Part shown: positions 1 to 7,565 of the stretch, piece after piece
Layout of the letters: every line of letters starts with the position of its first letter
How positions within the stretch are numbered: the first letter of the stretch is position 1
Origin: Opitutaceae bacterium
GTDB taxonomy: Bacteria > Verrucomicrobiota > Verrucomicrobiia > Opitutales > Opitutaceae
Length of the DNA stretch: 37,047 bases
NCBI GenBank assembly: GCA_026125215.1
Contig: JAHCLN010000016.1
Coordinates: 1 to 37,047, forward strand
Direction of reading: 5' to 3'
Made by a program: the position numbers and the translations under genes
The notes under the pieces: generated by a model
Seen by the model: the letters and a program-made list of their open reading frames with translations, nothing else
Databases searched by the model: none
What the model was told of the DNA's origin: nothing

Positions 1-700
1 CGAGGCCGTCGGCCAGTTCCATGGCCCGCTCCAGCCGGCGGCTGGCGACCGAGAACGAGCCGGCGCCGCGGCTTTGGAAGGCCCGCGCGGTTTTCTCGCC
101 GATCTCGCCCGCGCCCACCAGCAGCACCCGCGCCGGCGCTAGGTCGCCGAAGATGTCGCGGGCCAGCTCGACGGCGACATTGGCCACGCTCACCTGGCCG
201 GTGGAGATGGCGGTATGCGTGCGCACATGCTTGGCCGCCTGGAAGGCCTTCTGAAAAACGCGGTTGAGCACCGGGCCGGTGCTGCCCCGGGCCTGGGCGG
301 CGGCGTAGGCCTCCTTTACCTGGCCGAAAATCTCGGTCTCGCCCACGAGCTGCGAATCCAGCCCGGCGGCGACCTCCAGCAGGTGCCGCACCGTCTGCGG
401 TCCGTGCAGGCTCACGCGGTGGCGCGCGAAGGCGGCCTCGTCGAACTGCTGTCGCCGGCAAAATGCGGCCTGCACCCGCGCGGGCACACCGGGCTCGTCG
501 GCCACGCCGTAAAATTCCACCCGGTTGCAGGTGTTGAGGATGGCGAACTCGCGCAGCCCCGGGATCGCCCGCAGGTCGCCGTGCAGGCCTTCGGCCGCCG
601 TCTCCGCGAGCGACAGCTTTTCCCGCACCTCGAGCGGCGCCGTGTGGTGGCTGGCCCCGAGGATGAACAGGCCCGGATCGTTGTCGGGTGCGCCGCTCAT
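1..700 (-). CDS. hemA: glutamyl-tRNA reductase, N-terminal part (cut by window edge)
   Basis: This enzyme reduces glutamyl-tRNA(Glu) to glutamate-1-semialdehyde, the first committed step of C5 tetrapyrrole synthesis in the cytoplasm. About 233 codons are visible from the ATG at 700 and the frame is still open at base 1, so roughly the second half is missing. The N-terminal catalytic domain shows GASHHTAPLEVRE (residues 15-27) and ILNTCNRVEFYG, where Cys58 is the expected thioester nucleophile. Further on, SQLVGETEIFGQVK and the start of the NADPH-binding domain (VLLVGAGEIGEKTA) are readable. The start overlaps the stop of the upstream membrane gene by four bases (ATGA), so the two are probably translationally coupled. 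The hemA-hemX pairing is known from other bacteria, with the order reversed here. The call is secure. Confidence 0.95.
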   Translation of the reverse strand, partial: MSGAPDNDPGLFILGASHHTAPLEVREKLSLAETAAEGLHGDLRAIPGLREFAILNTCNRVEFYGVADEPGVPARVQAAFCRRQQFDEAAFARHRVSLHGPQTVRHLLEVAAGLDSQLVGETEIFGQVKEAYAAAQARGSTGPVLNRVFQKAFQAAKHVRTHTAISTGQVSVANVAVELARDIFGDLAPARVLLVGAGEIGEKTARAFQSRGAGSFSVASRRLERAMELADGL

Positions 701-1500
701 GCGTGGGAGAGGAGGCCGAGTGAAAGCAGGGCGGCGGCAAACAGCAGGATGCAGGTCCGGCCGAAGCGGGTGGCCACCAGCCGACCGCCCAACCGCAGCC
801 CGAGCGCCGCGGTGTAGCCGGCCCAGATCAGCACGGTCAGCAGGTGCGGCAGGCCGACCCGGCTGAGGTCCTGCAACCAGTAAACCGAGCCGACGGCCAG
901 GGAGGCCGTGAGCAGGATGGTGCCGCAGGCGAGCAGCCGCACGCTGATCAGGTCGAGATCGAAGAGCGAGGGCAGGAAGGAAAACCAGCCGCCGAGGTGT
1001 TTGTGCTTCAGCGAGTGGTTGCGGAGCAGGAGCATCAGCGCCGTGAGGGCGAGCAGTGCAAACACCCCGTAGCTGAACAGGGCCAGCGCCGCATGGAACT
1101 CGATCCAGGCGTTGCCGCCGAAGAGGTCGCTGCGCCGCGTGGCGTCCCACGCCGGGATGAGCAGCGACACCAGCGTCAGCGTGGCGCTCAGGCAGGCCGT
1201 GAAATAGCCCAGCAGACTGCTGCGATACGTCACGCCGATGACCAGGTAGAGCGTGATGGCCGACCAGGCGGTGAATTGGAAAAGCTCGAAGGTGTTCCCG
1301 AGCGGGCAGCCGCCGACCGCGAGCCCCCGCAGGTAGAGGCCTGTGACCTGCATCGCGTAGCCGGCGAGGATGAGCCCATACATCGCGACGTTGAGCGGAC
1401 GGCCGCCCCGCAGGAGCGACCAGGTGCCCAGCAGGAAGCCCACCAGATAGAACTCGGCGGCGAGCCAGAGCCAGGTGCGGTCGGTCATTTGGGCGAGCAT
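697..1500 (-). CDS. HemX/CcsA-like cytochrome c assembly family membrane protein
   Basis: This is a polytopic inner-membrane protein of about 267 residues with roughly eight hydrophobic segments and almost no soluble domain. Its length and helix pattern fit the HemX/YpjD branch of the CcsA/CcmC cytochrome c assembly superfamily. The last part carries GSVYWLQD, which resembles the shortened form of the family's tryptophan-rich heme motif; the full WAWGxxWxWD signature of true CcsA is absent. HemX-type proteins sit beside hemA in several lineages and are thought to affect glutamyl-tRNA reductase level or heme handling, but their biochemical role is not settled. The stop overlaps the hemA start by four bases. 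Two in-frame ATGs (1500 and 1488) are possible starts, and neither has a clear Shine-Dalgarno site. Confidence 0.8.
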   Translation of the reverse strand: MLAQMTDRTWLWLAAEFYLVGFLLGTWSLLRGGRPLNVAMYGLILAGYAMQVTGLYLRGLAVGGCPLGNTFELFQFTAWSAITLYLVIGVTYRSSLLGYFTACLSATLTLVSLLIPAWDATRRSDLFGGNAWIEFHAALALFSYGVFALLALTALMLLLRNHSLKHKHLGGWFSFLPSLFDLDLISVRLLACGTILLTASLAVGSVYWLQDLSRVGLPHLLTVLIWAGYTAALGLRLGGRLVATRFGRTCILLFAAALLSLGLLSHA

Positions 1501-1517
1501 AAGGGCTGGAACGTGCC

Positions 1518-1550
1518 CCGCCGCCGGCCCGGAGGCAAGTCCGGCGGCGG
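1518..1550. repeat. 10-bp inverted repeat between divergent hemX-like and araC-like genes
   Basis: The arms at 1518-1527 and 1541-1550 are perfect reverse complements (CCGCCGCCGG against CCGGCGGCGG) around a 13-base loop. It lies in the 87-base gap between the divergent membrane gene and the AraC regulator. It could be a hairpin in the hemX/hemA leader or an operator, but G/C-only arms also arise by chance in such DNA. Confidence 0.4.
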
Positions 1551-1587
1551 CTTGAATCGCGGCGGCAGGGCGTCAGTCTGCGCCAAC

Positions 1588-2544
1588 ATGCCCGCCCGCC
1601 GTGCCCCGATCCGTCTCGTGCCGTCCGCCGCGATCCAGCGGCCGGCCCCGGCCGGCCGCATCGCCGCCCGCCGGGTGCACACGCTGCGGCCGGAGCAGAT
1701 CCATCCGGTCGTGCGCATCGCCCACCGGCAGGACGGCGGCCTGCTTATTCCGCGCCGCATCATCCTCGACCACGAGCTGGTGTTGATCCTCCAGGGGCAC
1801 GGCACGTGGACGGTGGACGGGGTCGAGCATCCGCTGGCGCCGCATGATCTGCTGCTGATTCCGCCCTTCGTGCCGCATTCCTTCCAGGTGGCGACGGACG
1901 GGCCGGTGGAGCACATCGCCGTGCATTTTGATTTCGCCCCGGCCGTGCCGCCGCCCGCCCGCGGCCTGGAAAAACGCCGGCCCTACCGGGTGCGGCTGAC
2001 GCACGGGCTCGGTTTTCCCCGGCGCCAACATCTTTATGCCGGGCACCGCTTGGAACGCCTGCTTCAGGGCGTGGTGGCGGCGCACGCGTCGGGCGCGGCA
2101 ACCGGCCCGGCGCTTGCCTCCGCACGGCTGGCCGGCGTTTTGTTGGAGCTGCTCGACCACCCGGCAGGCCAGGCCGGCGCCGAACCGTCCGCCCGCCACC
2201 GCGAACGGGTCGGCCGGGTCACGGCGCACATGCAGGCCCATCTCGGCGGAACCATCAACCACGGCCAGTTGGAACGCGTTTCGGGTCTCAGCACCAGCCG
2301 GCTCCAGGCGGTGTTTCGCGAGGTCACGGGTTATCCGCCGTTGGATTACCTGCGCCGGCTGCGGGTCGAGGCGGCGCGGCGATTGCTGGCCGATCCGCGG
2401 CTGGCGGTGAAGGAGATCGCCGCGCGCACGGGTTTCCGCGACACCAGCCATTTCAGCAAGGTGTTCCGCCGCATCGACGGGCTGTCGCCGGCGCATTACC
2501 GCGAGGCCCTGCTGGCGGGCGGACGGGGAAAACAGGAAAAATAG
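1588..2544 (+). CDS. AraC-family transcriptional regulator with N-terminal cupin
   Basis: This is a 318-residue one-component regulator. The N-terminal third contains a cupin-like effector domain (about residues 40-120: LVLILQGHGTWTVDG, HDLLLIPPFVPHSF, EHIAVHFDF), which in this family binds a small ligand, often a sugar. The C-terminal 100 residues hold the two helix-turn-helix units of AraC/XylS proteins, with LERVSGLSTSRLQAVFRE in the first and VKEIAARTGFRDTSHFSKVFRR in the second. The ATG at 1588 is the first that precedes conserved sequence; the open frame extends further upstream only as G/C-rich noise. The PhyH oxygenase gene follows 71 bases downstream on the same strand and is the obvious candidate target or partner. 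The ligand cannot be read from the sequence. Confidence 0.9.
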   Translation: MPARRAPIRLVPSAAIQRPAPAGRIAARRVHTLRPEQIHPVVRIAHRQDGGLLIPRRIILDHELVLILQGHGTWTVDGVEHPLAPHDLLLIPPFVPHSFQVATDGPVEHIAVHFDFAPAVPPPARGLEKRRPYRVRLTHGLGFPRRQHLYAGHRLERLLQGVVAAHASGAATGPALASARLAGVLLELLDHPAGQAGAEPSARHRERVGRVTAHMQAHLGGTINHGQLERVSGLSTSRLQAVFREVTGYPPLDYLRRLRVEAARRLLADPRLAVKEIAARTGFRDTSHFSKVFRRIDGLSPAHYREALLAGGRGKQEK

Positions 2545-2573
2545 CCAACACCTGCGCGCCGCGGCCATGAGTG

Positions 2574-2590
2574 CGCGGATGACATCCGCG
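2574..2590. other. short perfect hairpin between araC-like gene and PhyH gene
   Basis: CGCGGAT and ATCCGCG form a 7-bp stem with a GAC loop, followed by GTTTGG. It sits 29 bases after the regulator's stop and 25 bases before the PhyH start. It may be a weak terminator or a leader hairpin; there is no proper T-run. Confidence 0.35.
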
Positions 2591-2615
2591 GTTTGGCGGG
2601 CATGTTGGCGGCACC

Positions 2616-3419
2616 ATGCTTACCCCCGCCCAAGTCCAGGAATTCCAGTCCACCGGCTATCTCCGCGGCGCCAAGGTCGTTTCCGATGCCGAGGTCGATC
2701 AGATGCGCGCCGAGGTCGAGCGCGTCATCGCGGAGCGCGACCGCAAGGATATCCCGCAACCCGTGCTCTGCCACAATTTCGTGGGCAATGAGGAGGCCCC
2801 CGTCTGGCAGATCGTGAACATCTGGCAGGCCAGCCAACCCTTTGCCGCCCTGATCCGGCACCCGGTTATCTGCGAGGAAATCGCCCAGCTCACCGGTGCG
2901 ACCGACCTGCGGATCTGGCACGACCAGATCCAATACAAACCCGCCGCGCGAGGCGGGGTAAACATGTGGCACCAAGATGCGCCGCTCTGGCCGATCATCC
3001 GGCCGATGACCGAGGTTACGGCCTGGGTGGCGCTCGACGATGTGGACGTGGACAACGGCTGCATGAGCATGGTGCCCGGTTCGCATCGGTGGGGCGACCA
3101 CATGGACTATCTCAGAACCTGGCGTGATTTTACGAAGGACGTGCCGTCCGAGTATCAGAGCCACAAGGTGACGGTGCGCACCTGCCCGGTGAAAAAGGGC
3201 GAGGTGCACTACCACCACGCGCTCACGTGGCACGGTTCGCACGCCAACACCAGCGGCCGCCCGCGCCGGGCCATCGCGCTGCACTTCATGACCGGCGACA
3301 CGCGCTACGTGGCCTCGGGTGAACACTGCATGAAGCAGTTCGTCACCGTGGCCGACGGCGAGGTCCTCCGCGGCGAACACTTCCCGCACGTCTGGAGCAA
3401 GGAAGCCGTGCCGGCTTAA
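2616..3419 (+). CDS. phytanoyl-CoA dioxygenase (PhyH) family protein
   Basis: This is a 267-residue member of the PhyH family of Fe(II)/2-oxoglutarate oxygenases, which usually hydroxylate small molecules. The iron triad is visible: WHQD supplies His119 and Asp121, and the distal His206 lies in TWHGSHANTSGRPRRA, whose arginine (216 or 218) would hold the 2-oxoglutarate carboxylate. The core also shows the typical VTAWVALDDVDVDNGCMSMVPGSH stretch in two pieces (residues 133-157). No signal peptide is present, so it should be cytoplasmic. It follows the AraC regulator on the same strand, and such pairs are frequent in Verrucomicrobiota as I recall them. The substrate is unknown. The ATG at 2616 lacks a Shine-Dalgarno site but fits the usual family N-terminus (LTPAQVQEFQSTGY). 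Confidence 0.88.
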   Translation: MLTPAQVQEFQSTGYLRGAKVVSDAEVDQMRAEVERVIAERDRKDIPQPVLCHNFVGNEEAPVWQIVNIWQASQPFAALIRHPVICEEIAQLTGATDLRIWHDQIQYKPAARGGVNMWHQDAPLWPIIRPMTEVTAWVALDDVDVDNGCMSMVPGSHRWGDHMDYLRTWRDFTKDVPSEYQSHKVTVRTCPVKKGEVHYHHALTWHGSHANTSGRPRRAIALHFMTGDTRYVASGEHCMKQFVTVADGEVLRGEHFPHVWSKEAVPA

Positions 3420-3457
3420 AGAAAACAGGAACGTCCGGAGAGCCGAATGGGTTGGCA

Positions 3458-3485
3458 GGTGGGCGGGCACGTCCCTGTGCCCGCC
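3458..3485 (+). repeat. REP-like palindrome upstream of the transposase gene
   Basis: A GGTGG foot (3458-3462) is followed by an 8-bp stem, GCGGGCAC (3463-3470) and GTGCCCGC (3477-3484), around the loop GTCCCT; G3462 and C3485 add a ninth pair. A second copy in opposite orientation with the same foot and loop lies just after the transposase gene. The layout matches REP elements, which have a short conserved foot and an imperfect palindrome mobilised by REP-associated transposases. It may also act as a terminator for the PhyH gene. Confidence 0.75.
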
Positions 3486-3523
3486 TTTGACAGGCGCTGA
3501 GGCCGGTGGCTACGGTGCTTTCC

Positions 3524-3988
3524 ATGCCCGCGCCCTTTTCTCCCAAAGGTCGTCTTCATCATACCACACCCGGTTGGGTGCCTGAGGGAGAATTTTTCCA
3601 TGTGCGGATACGGTGCGATCGCCGGCAGCAACCGGCGCTGACCGATTCTCGCTTGGCGTGCAGCTTGTTGGAGTCGGTCCGTCACTACCACGTTGGCGGA
3701 CGGTGGTGGTGCCGGTTGTTATTACTGATGCCGGATCATCTGCACGCACTGCTGGCGTTTCCGCCCGTGCCCGGGATGTCGCCGACGGTCAGGCAATGGA
3801 AGGCCTATCATGCTCGCCAAAATCGGGTGCAATGGCAGGACGGCTACTTTGACCATCGCATCCGCAGCCCCAAGGAACTGGACATTAAATCGGATTACAT
3901 CCGGCAAAATCCCGTGGTCAAAGGATTGTGTGCCACGGCTGAAGATTGGCCTTGGATGATCGAACCAAAGGATCGATCACAGGGGTGA
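3524..3988 (+). CDS. REP-associated tyrosine transposase (IS200-like Y1 family)
   Basis: This is a 154-residue single-domain Y1 transposase of the RAYT type, which nicks and rejoins single-stranded REP DNA through a covalent tyrosine intermediate. The HUH motif is MPDHLHALL (His72 and His74) and the catalytic tyrosine is most likely Tyr125 in DYIRQNPVVKGL. The preceding GYFDHRIR block is also typical of RAYTs. I chose ATG 3524; a GTG at 3506 would add six residues. The gene is flanked by two inverted REP-like hairpins 38 bases upstream and 20 bases downstream, which is how non-autonomous REP families and their transposase are often arranged. The frame is intact and the key residues are present, so it may be active or domesticated. 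Confidence 0.88.
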   Translation: MPAPFSPKGRLHHTTPGWVPEGEFFHVRIRCDRRQQPALTDSRLACSLLESVRHYHVGGRWWCRLLLLMPDHLHALLAFPPVPGMSPTVRQWKAYHARQNRVQWQDGYFDHRIRSPKELDIKSDYIRQNPVVKGLCATAEDWPWMIEPKDRSQG

Positions 3989-4008
3989 TGGAGGGCGGAT
4001 GATAATCC

Positions 4009-4036
4009 GACGCGCAGAGGGACCTGCGCGTCCACC
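4009..4036 (-). repeat. REP-like palindrome downstream of the transposase gene (inverted copy)
   Basis: Read on the minus strand this copy has GGTGG (4036-4032), stem ACGCGCAG, loop GTCCCT and stem CTGCGCGT. Foot and loop are identical to the copy at 3458-3485 while the stem bases differ on both arms in a compensating way. It ends seven bases before the stop codon of the leftward aldo/keto reductase gene and could also terminate that transcript. Confidence 0.75.
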
Positions 4037-4042
4037 TTTGGT

Positions 4043-5005
4043 TTACTTGCCCGCCGCCAGGGCCTGCGCCTTGGCGGCGGCGAAGCGCACGCTGAGCCGG
4101 TGCCAGGTTTCGGGCGACAGCACGGCATCGGCCGCCTTGACGACACCGGTGATGTGGTCGGGCGTCTTCACGCCGACAATCGCACTGGTGATGGCGGGGT
4201 GGGTGAGGACCCAGCGCACGGCCAGCTCGGCCATGGTGAGCCCGAGTTCCGCGGCGATGACCTTGGCTTCTTCGACGGCGGCCAGAATGGCTTTCAGGCC
4301 TTCGCCGTGAAACAGCGGGGTCTTGCTCCGGTGGTCGGTGAATTTGGTGTCCGCCGTGTAGCGGCCGCCGAGCAGGCCACGGTAGAGCGGGGAGTAATTC
4401 AGCACGCCGATGTTGTGGCGGAGGCAGTAGGGCAGCTCGCGGGCCTCGATGTCGCGGGCGAGCAGGCTGTAGGGCGGCTGGAGGCTCGCGAGGTTGAAGT
4501 GCCCGCGGTAAAGTTCCATCTGATCGGGGTTGAGGTTGCTGACGCCGAACCAGCGGACCTTGCCTTCGCGCTGCAACTGGGCGAACGCGGCCGCAACCTC
4601 GTCGGGCCGCGTGAGCGGATCCCAGCCGTGGATCTGGTAAAGGTCGATGTGGTCGGTTTGCAGGCGGCGCAACGAGGCTTCGCAGGCGCGCAGGATGTAG
4701 TCGCGGGAAGTGTCGGGGTGACGGCCGCTTGGGGCGGTGAAGTTCCAGTAGAACTTGGTCGCCAGCACAAAGCGGTCGCGGACGCCCTCGCGGTGGAAGA
4801 GCTTGCCCAGCTCCGTCTCGGCCAGCCCGTCGCCGTAGGCGTCGGCGGTGTCGATGAAATTGATGCCGTGGTCGAGGGCAGTCTTCACCGCCGCGGCCCA
4901 GGGCTCAACCGGCACATCGCCCCACCAGGCGGGGCTCAACTGCCAGCAACCGAAGCAGAGCGGTGAAACCTGAAGATCCGTGGAGCCGAGTGGACGCAGT
5001 TGCAT
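4043..5005 (-). CDS. aldo/keto reductase
   Basis: This is a 320-residue cytoplasmic NAD(P)H-dependent oxidoreductase of the AKR superfamily with a TIM-barrel fold, which reduces aldehydes or ketones or works in reverse. The catalytic tetrad is readable: Asp52 and Tyr57 in FIDTADAYGDG, Lys84 in LATKFYW and His126 in LYQIHGWDP. The cofactor side shows GVSNLNPDQ and, near the C-terminus, AIVGVKTPDHI. The start is the ATG at 5005 (MQLRPLGSTDLQVSPLCFG is the usual family N-terminus) with AAGGA about ten bases upstream; the open frame runs further but only through the neighbouring methyltransferase gene and spacer. A TTGACC about 30 bases upstream may be a -35 element. The substrate is not predictable. 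Confidence 0.92.
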   Translation of the reverse strand: MQLRPLGSTDLQVSPLCFGCWQLSPAWWGDVPVEPWAAAVKTALDHGINFIDTADAYGDGLAETELGKLFHREGVRDRFVLATKFYWNFTAPSGRHPDTSRDYILRACEASLRRLQTDHIDLYQIHGWDPLTRPDEVAAAFAQLQREGKVRWFGVSNLNPDQMELYRGHFNLASLQPPYSLLARDIEARELPYCLRHNIGVLNYSPLYRGLLGGRYTADTKFTDHRSKTPLFHGEGLKAILAAVEEAKVIAAELGLTMAELAVRWVLTHPAITSAIVGVKTPDHITGVVKAADAVLSPETWHRLSVRFAAAKAQALAAGK

Positions 5006-5054
5006 ACGGCAACGTTTCCTTGTGTGCCGGCTCCGGTCAACCTTGCGGGCCGTT

Positions 5055-5819
5055 CTATTTTTTCCGCGCGACCCAGAAGCGGCAGTCGTCGGAAAAATCG
5101 CGCACAGCACGCGACTCGGCCGCGACCTCGCGACGCATCACGTCGTGGACGTGTTCCCAGCCGGTGGTGCGCAGGTCGGCGAGGATCTCGTCGCGGTCGG
5201 GCAGGTGCATGAAGGTGCGGCCCGTGCCTTCCTCCTCGAAGTAGCGGTCGCCGAATTCGCGGAGGATGGGGTCCTGTTTGCCACGGGCCCAGCGGCGGGC
5301 TTCGAGGCGCCAGAGGGCCTGTTCGGCGGGGGAGCTGTTGCGATCGTGGGTGGTGAAGAGCAGCGTCGCTCCGGGCCGGCAGACGGCGGCGAGCTGGCGC
5401 AGCGCGCGGCGACGGTTGCGGCGCAGAGGAATCTGCATCAGCCCGTTGAACATGAAGAGCACGCCGTCGAACCGGATGTCATCTATTATATGACAATCGT
5501 GCAGGCGCGTGGCGTCGGCGTGGAAGAGGGTGACCTGCGCTTCGCGCTCGAGAAGGATGCTCTGCGCCTGGGCGAGCAGCTCCTCGGCAAAGTCGAAGGC
5601 ATGCAGCCGGCGGTAGCCGAGTCCCCAGAGGGCGGTGCAGACCCGGCCGGCCCCGCAGCCGGCCTCGAGGAGGCGGGCGGTTTTGTCGGGAAAGAAACGC
5701 TCGATCAGGATCCGCTCCGAAGCCCAGAGACCGAGCTTGTGCGCGGCGCGGGTGTAGTGCACGACCGCGGTGAGGTCGTTGAAGTCGGCACGGACGGTTT
5801 GGGCGGAGATTTTCTTCAC
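5055..5819 (-). CDS. class I SAM-dependent methyltransferase
   Basis: This is a 254-residue soluble Rossmann-fold methyltransferase. Motif I is LLEAGCGAGRV (residues 50-60), with the acidic motif II residue near Asp76 in LHAFDFAEE and a motif IV-like stretch FDGVLFMFNGLMQIP. The family assignment is by fold only; it resembles generic small-molecule methyltransferases, and no substrate signature is visible. The open frame extends upstream into the RsmB gene, but that part is out of frame with RsmB and has no family features. The best start is the GTG at 5819, eleven bases after the RsmB stop, since the next methionine is far inside the domain. Tight spacing suggests cotranscription with the RsmB-like gene. 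Confidence 0.82.
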   Translation of the reverse strand: MKKISAQTVRADFNDLTAVVHYTRAAHKLGLWASERILIERFFPDKTARLLEAGCGAGRVCTALWGLGYRRLHAFDFAEELLAQAQSILLEREAQVTLFHADATRLHDCHIIDDIRFDGVLFMFNGLMQIPLRRNRRRALRQLAAVCRPGATLLFTTHDRNSSPAEQALWRLEARRWARGKQDPILREFGDRYFEEEGTGRTFMHLPDRDEILADLRTTGWEHVHDVMRREVAAESRAVRDFSDDCRFWVARKK

Positions 5820-5830
5820 TGCCGGCTGGT

Positions 5831-6940
5831 TCAGCTGGGGCGGCGCCACGCGGCGATGAACATGCCGTTGGCGTTGAGCTCGTGTGGCCAGAGTAAAAGC
5901 TGCGGGGTGCGGGCGAGGACGGGTTCGGGGGTGAGTTCGGGATGGGCGGCGCCGAAGGCGTCGGCCACGGCCGTGGTCTCGCTGCGGGTCAGCGTGCACA
6001 CGGCGTAGATGAGCCGGCCGCCGGGCTTGAGCGAACCGGCGACGTGGTTGAGCAGGGCGAGCTGGGTGGCGGCGAGCTCGCGCACGTCGTCCGGCGTGGT
6101 GGTCCAGCGGGCGTGCGGGTTGCGCTGCCAGGTGCCGACGCCGCTGCAGGGAGCGTCCACGAGGATGCCGTCGAACTTGGTCTTGGTGGGCAGCTTCGCG
6201 GAGCCGTCCCACACGGCGGTGCGGTAGTTGAAGAGTTTGGCCCGCGCGGCGCGGCGCTTGAGCGTGTCAAGGCGCCTGGCATTGCGGTCGCTGGCCCAGA
6301 TTACGCCTTTGTTGTGCATCAGGTCGGCGAGGTGGAGGGGCTTGCCGCCTTCGCCGGCGCAGGCGTCCCACCAGGTTTCGCCCGGTTGCGGGGCGCAGGC
6401 GAGGCCGACCAGCTGGGAGGCGAGGTCCTGGATCTCGAATTCGCCGGTCTTGAACTGCTCGGTCTTGAACAAATCCTGTGTGCCGGTGAAGCGGACGGCG
6501 TCGGGGGCGAGTTTGGTGGTCTCGGCGGCGAAGAGCGACTTAGCGAGCGCGTGCGCGTGATTGGGCCGGGCCCGCAGCCAGAGCGCGGGTTCGCGCTGCA
6601 GCTGGCGGAGATAGTCCGCGGGCAGTTCCATCTCGGCCGCGACCCAGGCGGGCACGGCGCGCACGGCGAGCGCCTCGGCCTTGACGGATTTCTCGTCAGC
6701 CTTGAAGCGTTCGTGGAGGGTCACGGCCTGCTCGAGGCGCTTTTGCGGCGAGAGTTTGGGGTCAAGCCACGAGAGCCAGCGAAAGTAGGCGAAGACGGTC
6801 TGGGTGATGGCCCGCTTCTCGCGGGCGCCCAGATAGCGCCGGGTTTCAAAGTAAAAGCGCAGCGCGGTGTCGGCGCGTTTGTCCGCGGAGATGCCGGCGA
6901 TGACCTGGGCGGCGTGGTTGAGCGTGGCTTGATCGGGCAT
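5831..6940 (-). CDS. RsmB/NOP-family rRNA (cytosine-5-)-methyltransferase
   Basis: This is a 369-residue RNA m5C methyltransferase, probably acting on 16S rRNA like RsmB. The N-terminal third is a helical NusB-like region (YLGAREKRAITQTVFAYFR). The catalytic domain shows WWDACAGEGGKPLHLADLM as SAM-binding motif I in divergent form, VDAPCSGVGTWQRNP as motif IV (about residue 260) and IYAVCTLTRSE as motif VI (about residue 315). The two cysteines of the PC and CT motifs are the nucleophile/release pair of this family. The ATG at 6940 was chosen because MPDQATLNHAAQVI starts the helical domain; an upstream in-frame extension is low-complexity. Exact target base is not provable, so I give no symbol. 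Confidence 0.9.
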   Translation of the reverse strand: MPDQATLNHAAQVIAGISADKRADTALRFYFETRRYLGAREKRAITQTVFAYFRWLSWLDPKLSPQKRLEQAVTLHERFKADEKSVKAEALAVRAVPAWVAAEMELPADYLRQLQREPALWLRARPNHAHALAKSLFAAETTKLAPDAVRFTGTQDLFKTEQFKTGEFEIQDLASQLVGLACAPQPGETWWDACAGEGGKPLHLADLMHNKGVIWASDRNARRLDTLKRRAARAKLFNYRTAVWDGSAKLPTKTKFDGILVDAPCSGVGTWQRNPHARWTTTPDDVRELAATQLALLNHVAGSLKPGGRLIYAVCTLTRSETTAVADAFGAAHPELTPEPVLARTPQLLLWPHELNANGMFIAAWRRPS

Positions 6941-7079
6941 GGTTTTCACCACGAAGGACGCGAAGGGCGAGGAGGACAAACCCGGAAAAGCCCGATTTTT
7001 CCCGTGCGGGGCGCCGATTGGCGGAAGGCAGCCTGCCAAACCGGGGCAAGCGACCGCCGCGGTTTGGACGGAGGATGAT

Positions 7080-7496
7080 TCACTTCACGCCCGAACCTTT
7101 GGCCAGCCACCAAGGATGAACCTCGATGACGAGCAGGCCGGCCTTGACCATGGGATCCTCGCCGGCGAGACGTTCGGCATCCTCCTTGGTCGCCACGTTG
7201 TAAACCGAAAACCCGCGGATTTCGCCGGGGCCGCCGGTCGGGCCGTTGAGGTTGATGATGCCCTGCTGGTAGAGTCCACCGAGGTATTCGAGGTGGGCCT
7301 TTTGCAGCGCGGCGATCTTCTCCCGGTCTTCGCGGCTCGCGGGGCCCGATTTCAGGAAGACGATGAAGTATTGCTGCATCGTGTATTTTTGGCCGGCCCA
7401 TTCGTAGTCGAAGGTCTTGGGCTGGGGGGCGGGTGCCGGCTCCGAGGCCGGGGCCGCGACGCAGGTGAGGAGAAGGCAGGCGAGGAGACGTTGCAT
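7080..7496 (-). CDS. secreted YCII-domain protein
   Basis: This 138-residue protein starts with a signal peptide (MQRLLACLLLTCVAAPASE, cleavage expected near residue 17) and then a proline-rich linker. The rest is a single YCII-like dimeric alpha/beta domain: YFIVFLKSGPASRED, KAHLEYLGGLYQQG, GFSVYNVATKEDAERLAGEDP and GLLVIEVHPWW. The histidine in KAHLEYL and the aspartate in GEDP are the conserved polar pair of the family. YCII proteins are mostly uncharacterised, and an exported one is a less usual form; a periplasmic place is inferred. The upstream 20 bases on the coding strand are CCTCC-rich and give no Shine-Dalgarno site. It lies alone between the RsmB-like gene and dnaE, with 139- and 69-base gaps. 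Confidence 0.78.
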   Translation of the reverse strand: MQRLLACLLLTCVAAPASEPAPAPQPKTFDYEWAGQKYTMQQYFIVFLKSGPASREDREKIAALQKAHLEYLGGLYQQGIINLNGPTGGPGEIRGFSVYNVATKEDAERLAGEDPMVKAGLLVIEVHPWWLAKGSGVK

Positions 7497-7565
7497 GGGG
7501 AGGAGGGGGTGAGTGCGCCGAGTAGAGCCGATCGTCCGGCAAAGGCGATGCGGATGTGGGGGCGC

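Noticed and set aside
844-1587. Upstream extension of the AraC regulator frame
   Set aside because: It is antisense to the hemX-like gene and has no family similarity; the cupin domain starts after 1588.
3458-4036. CRISPR or insertion-sequence ends around the transposase
   Set aside because: There is no repeat-spacer pattern, and no target duplication or long terminal repeat; the two hairpins fit REP elements instead.
5820-6212. N-terminal extension of the SAM methyltransferase frame into the RsmB-like gene
   Set aside because: The segment is arginine- and histidine-rich out-of-frame translation of the RsmB coding region; a GTG after the RsmB stop is a better start.
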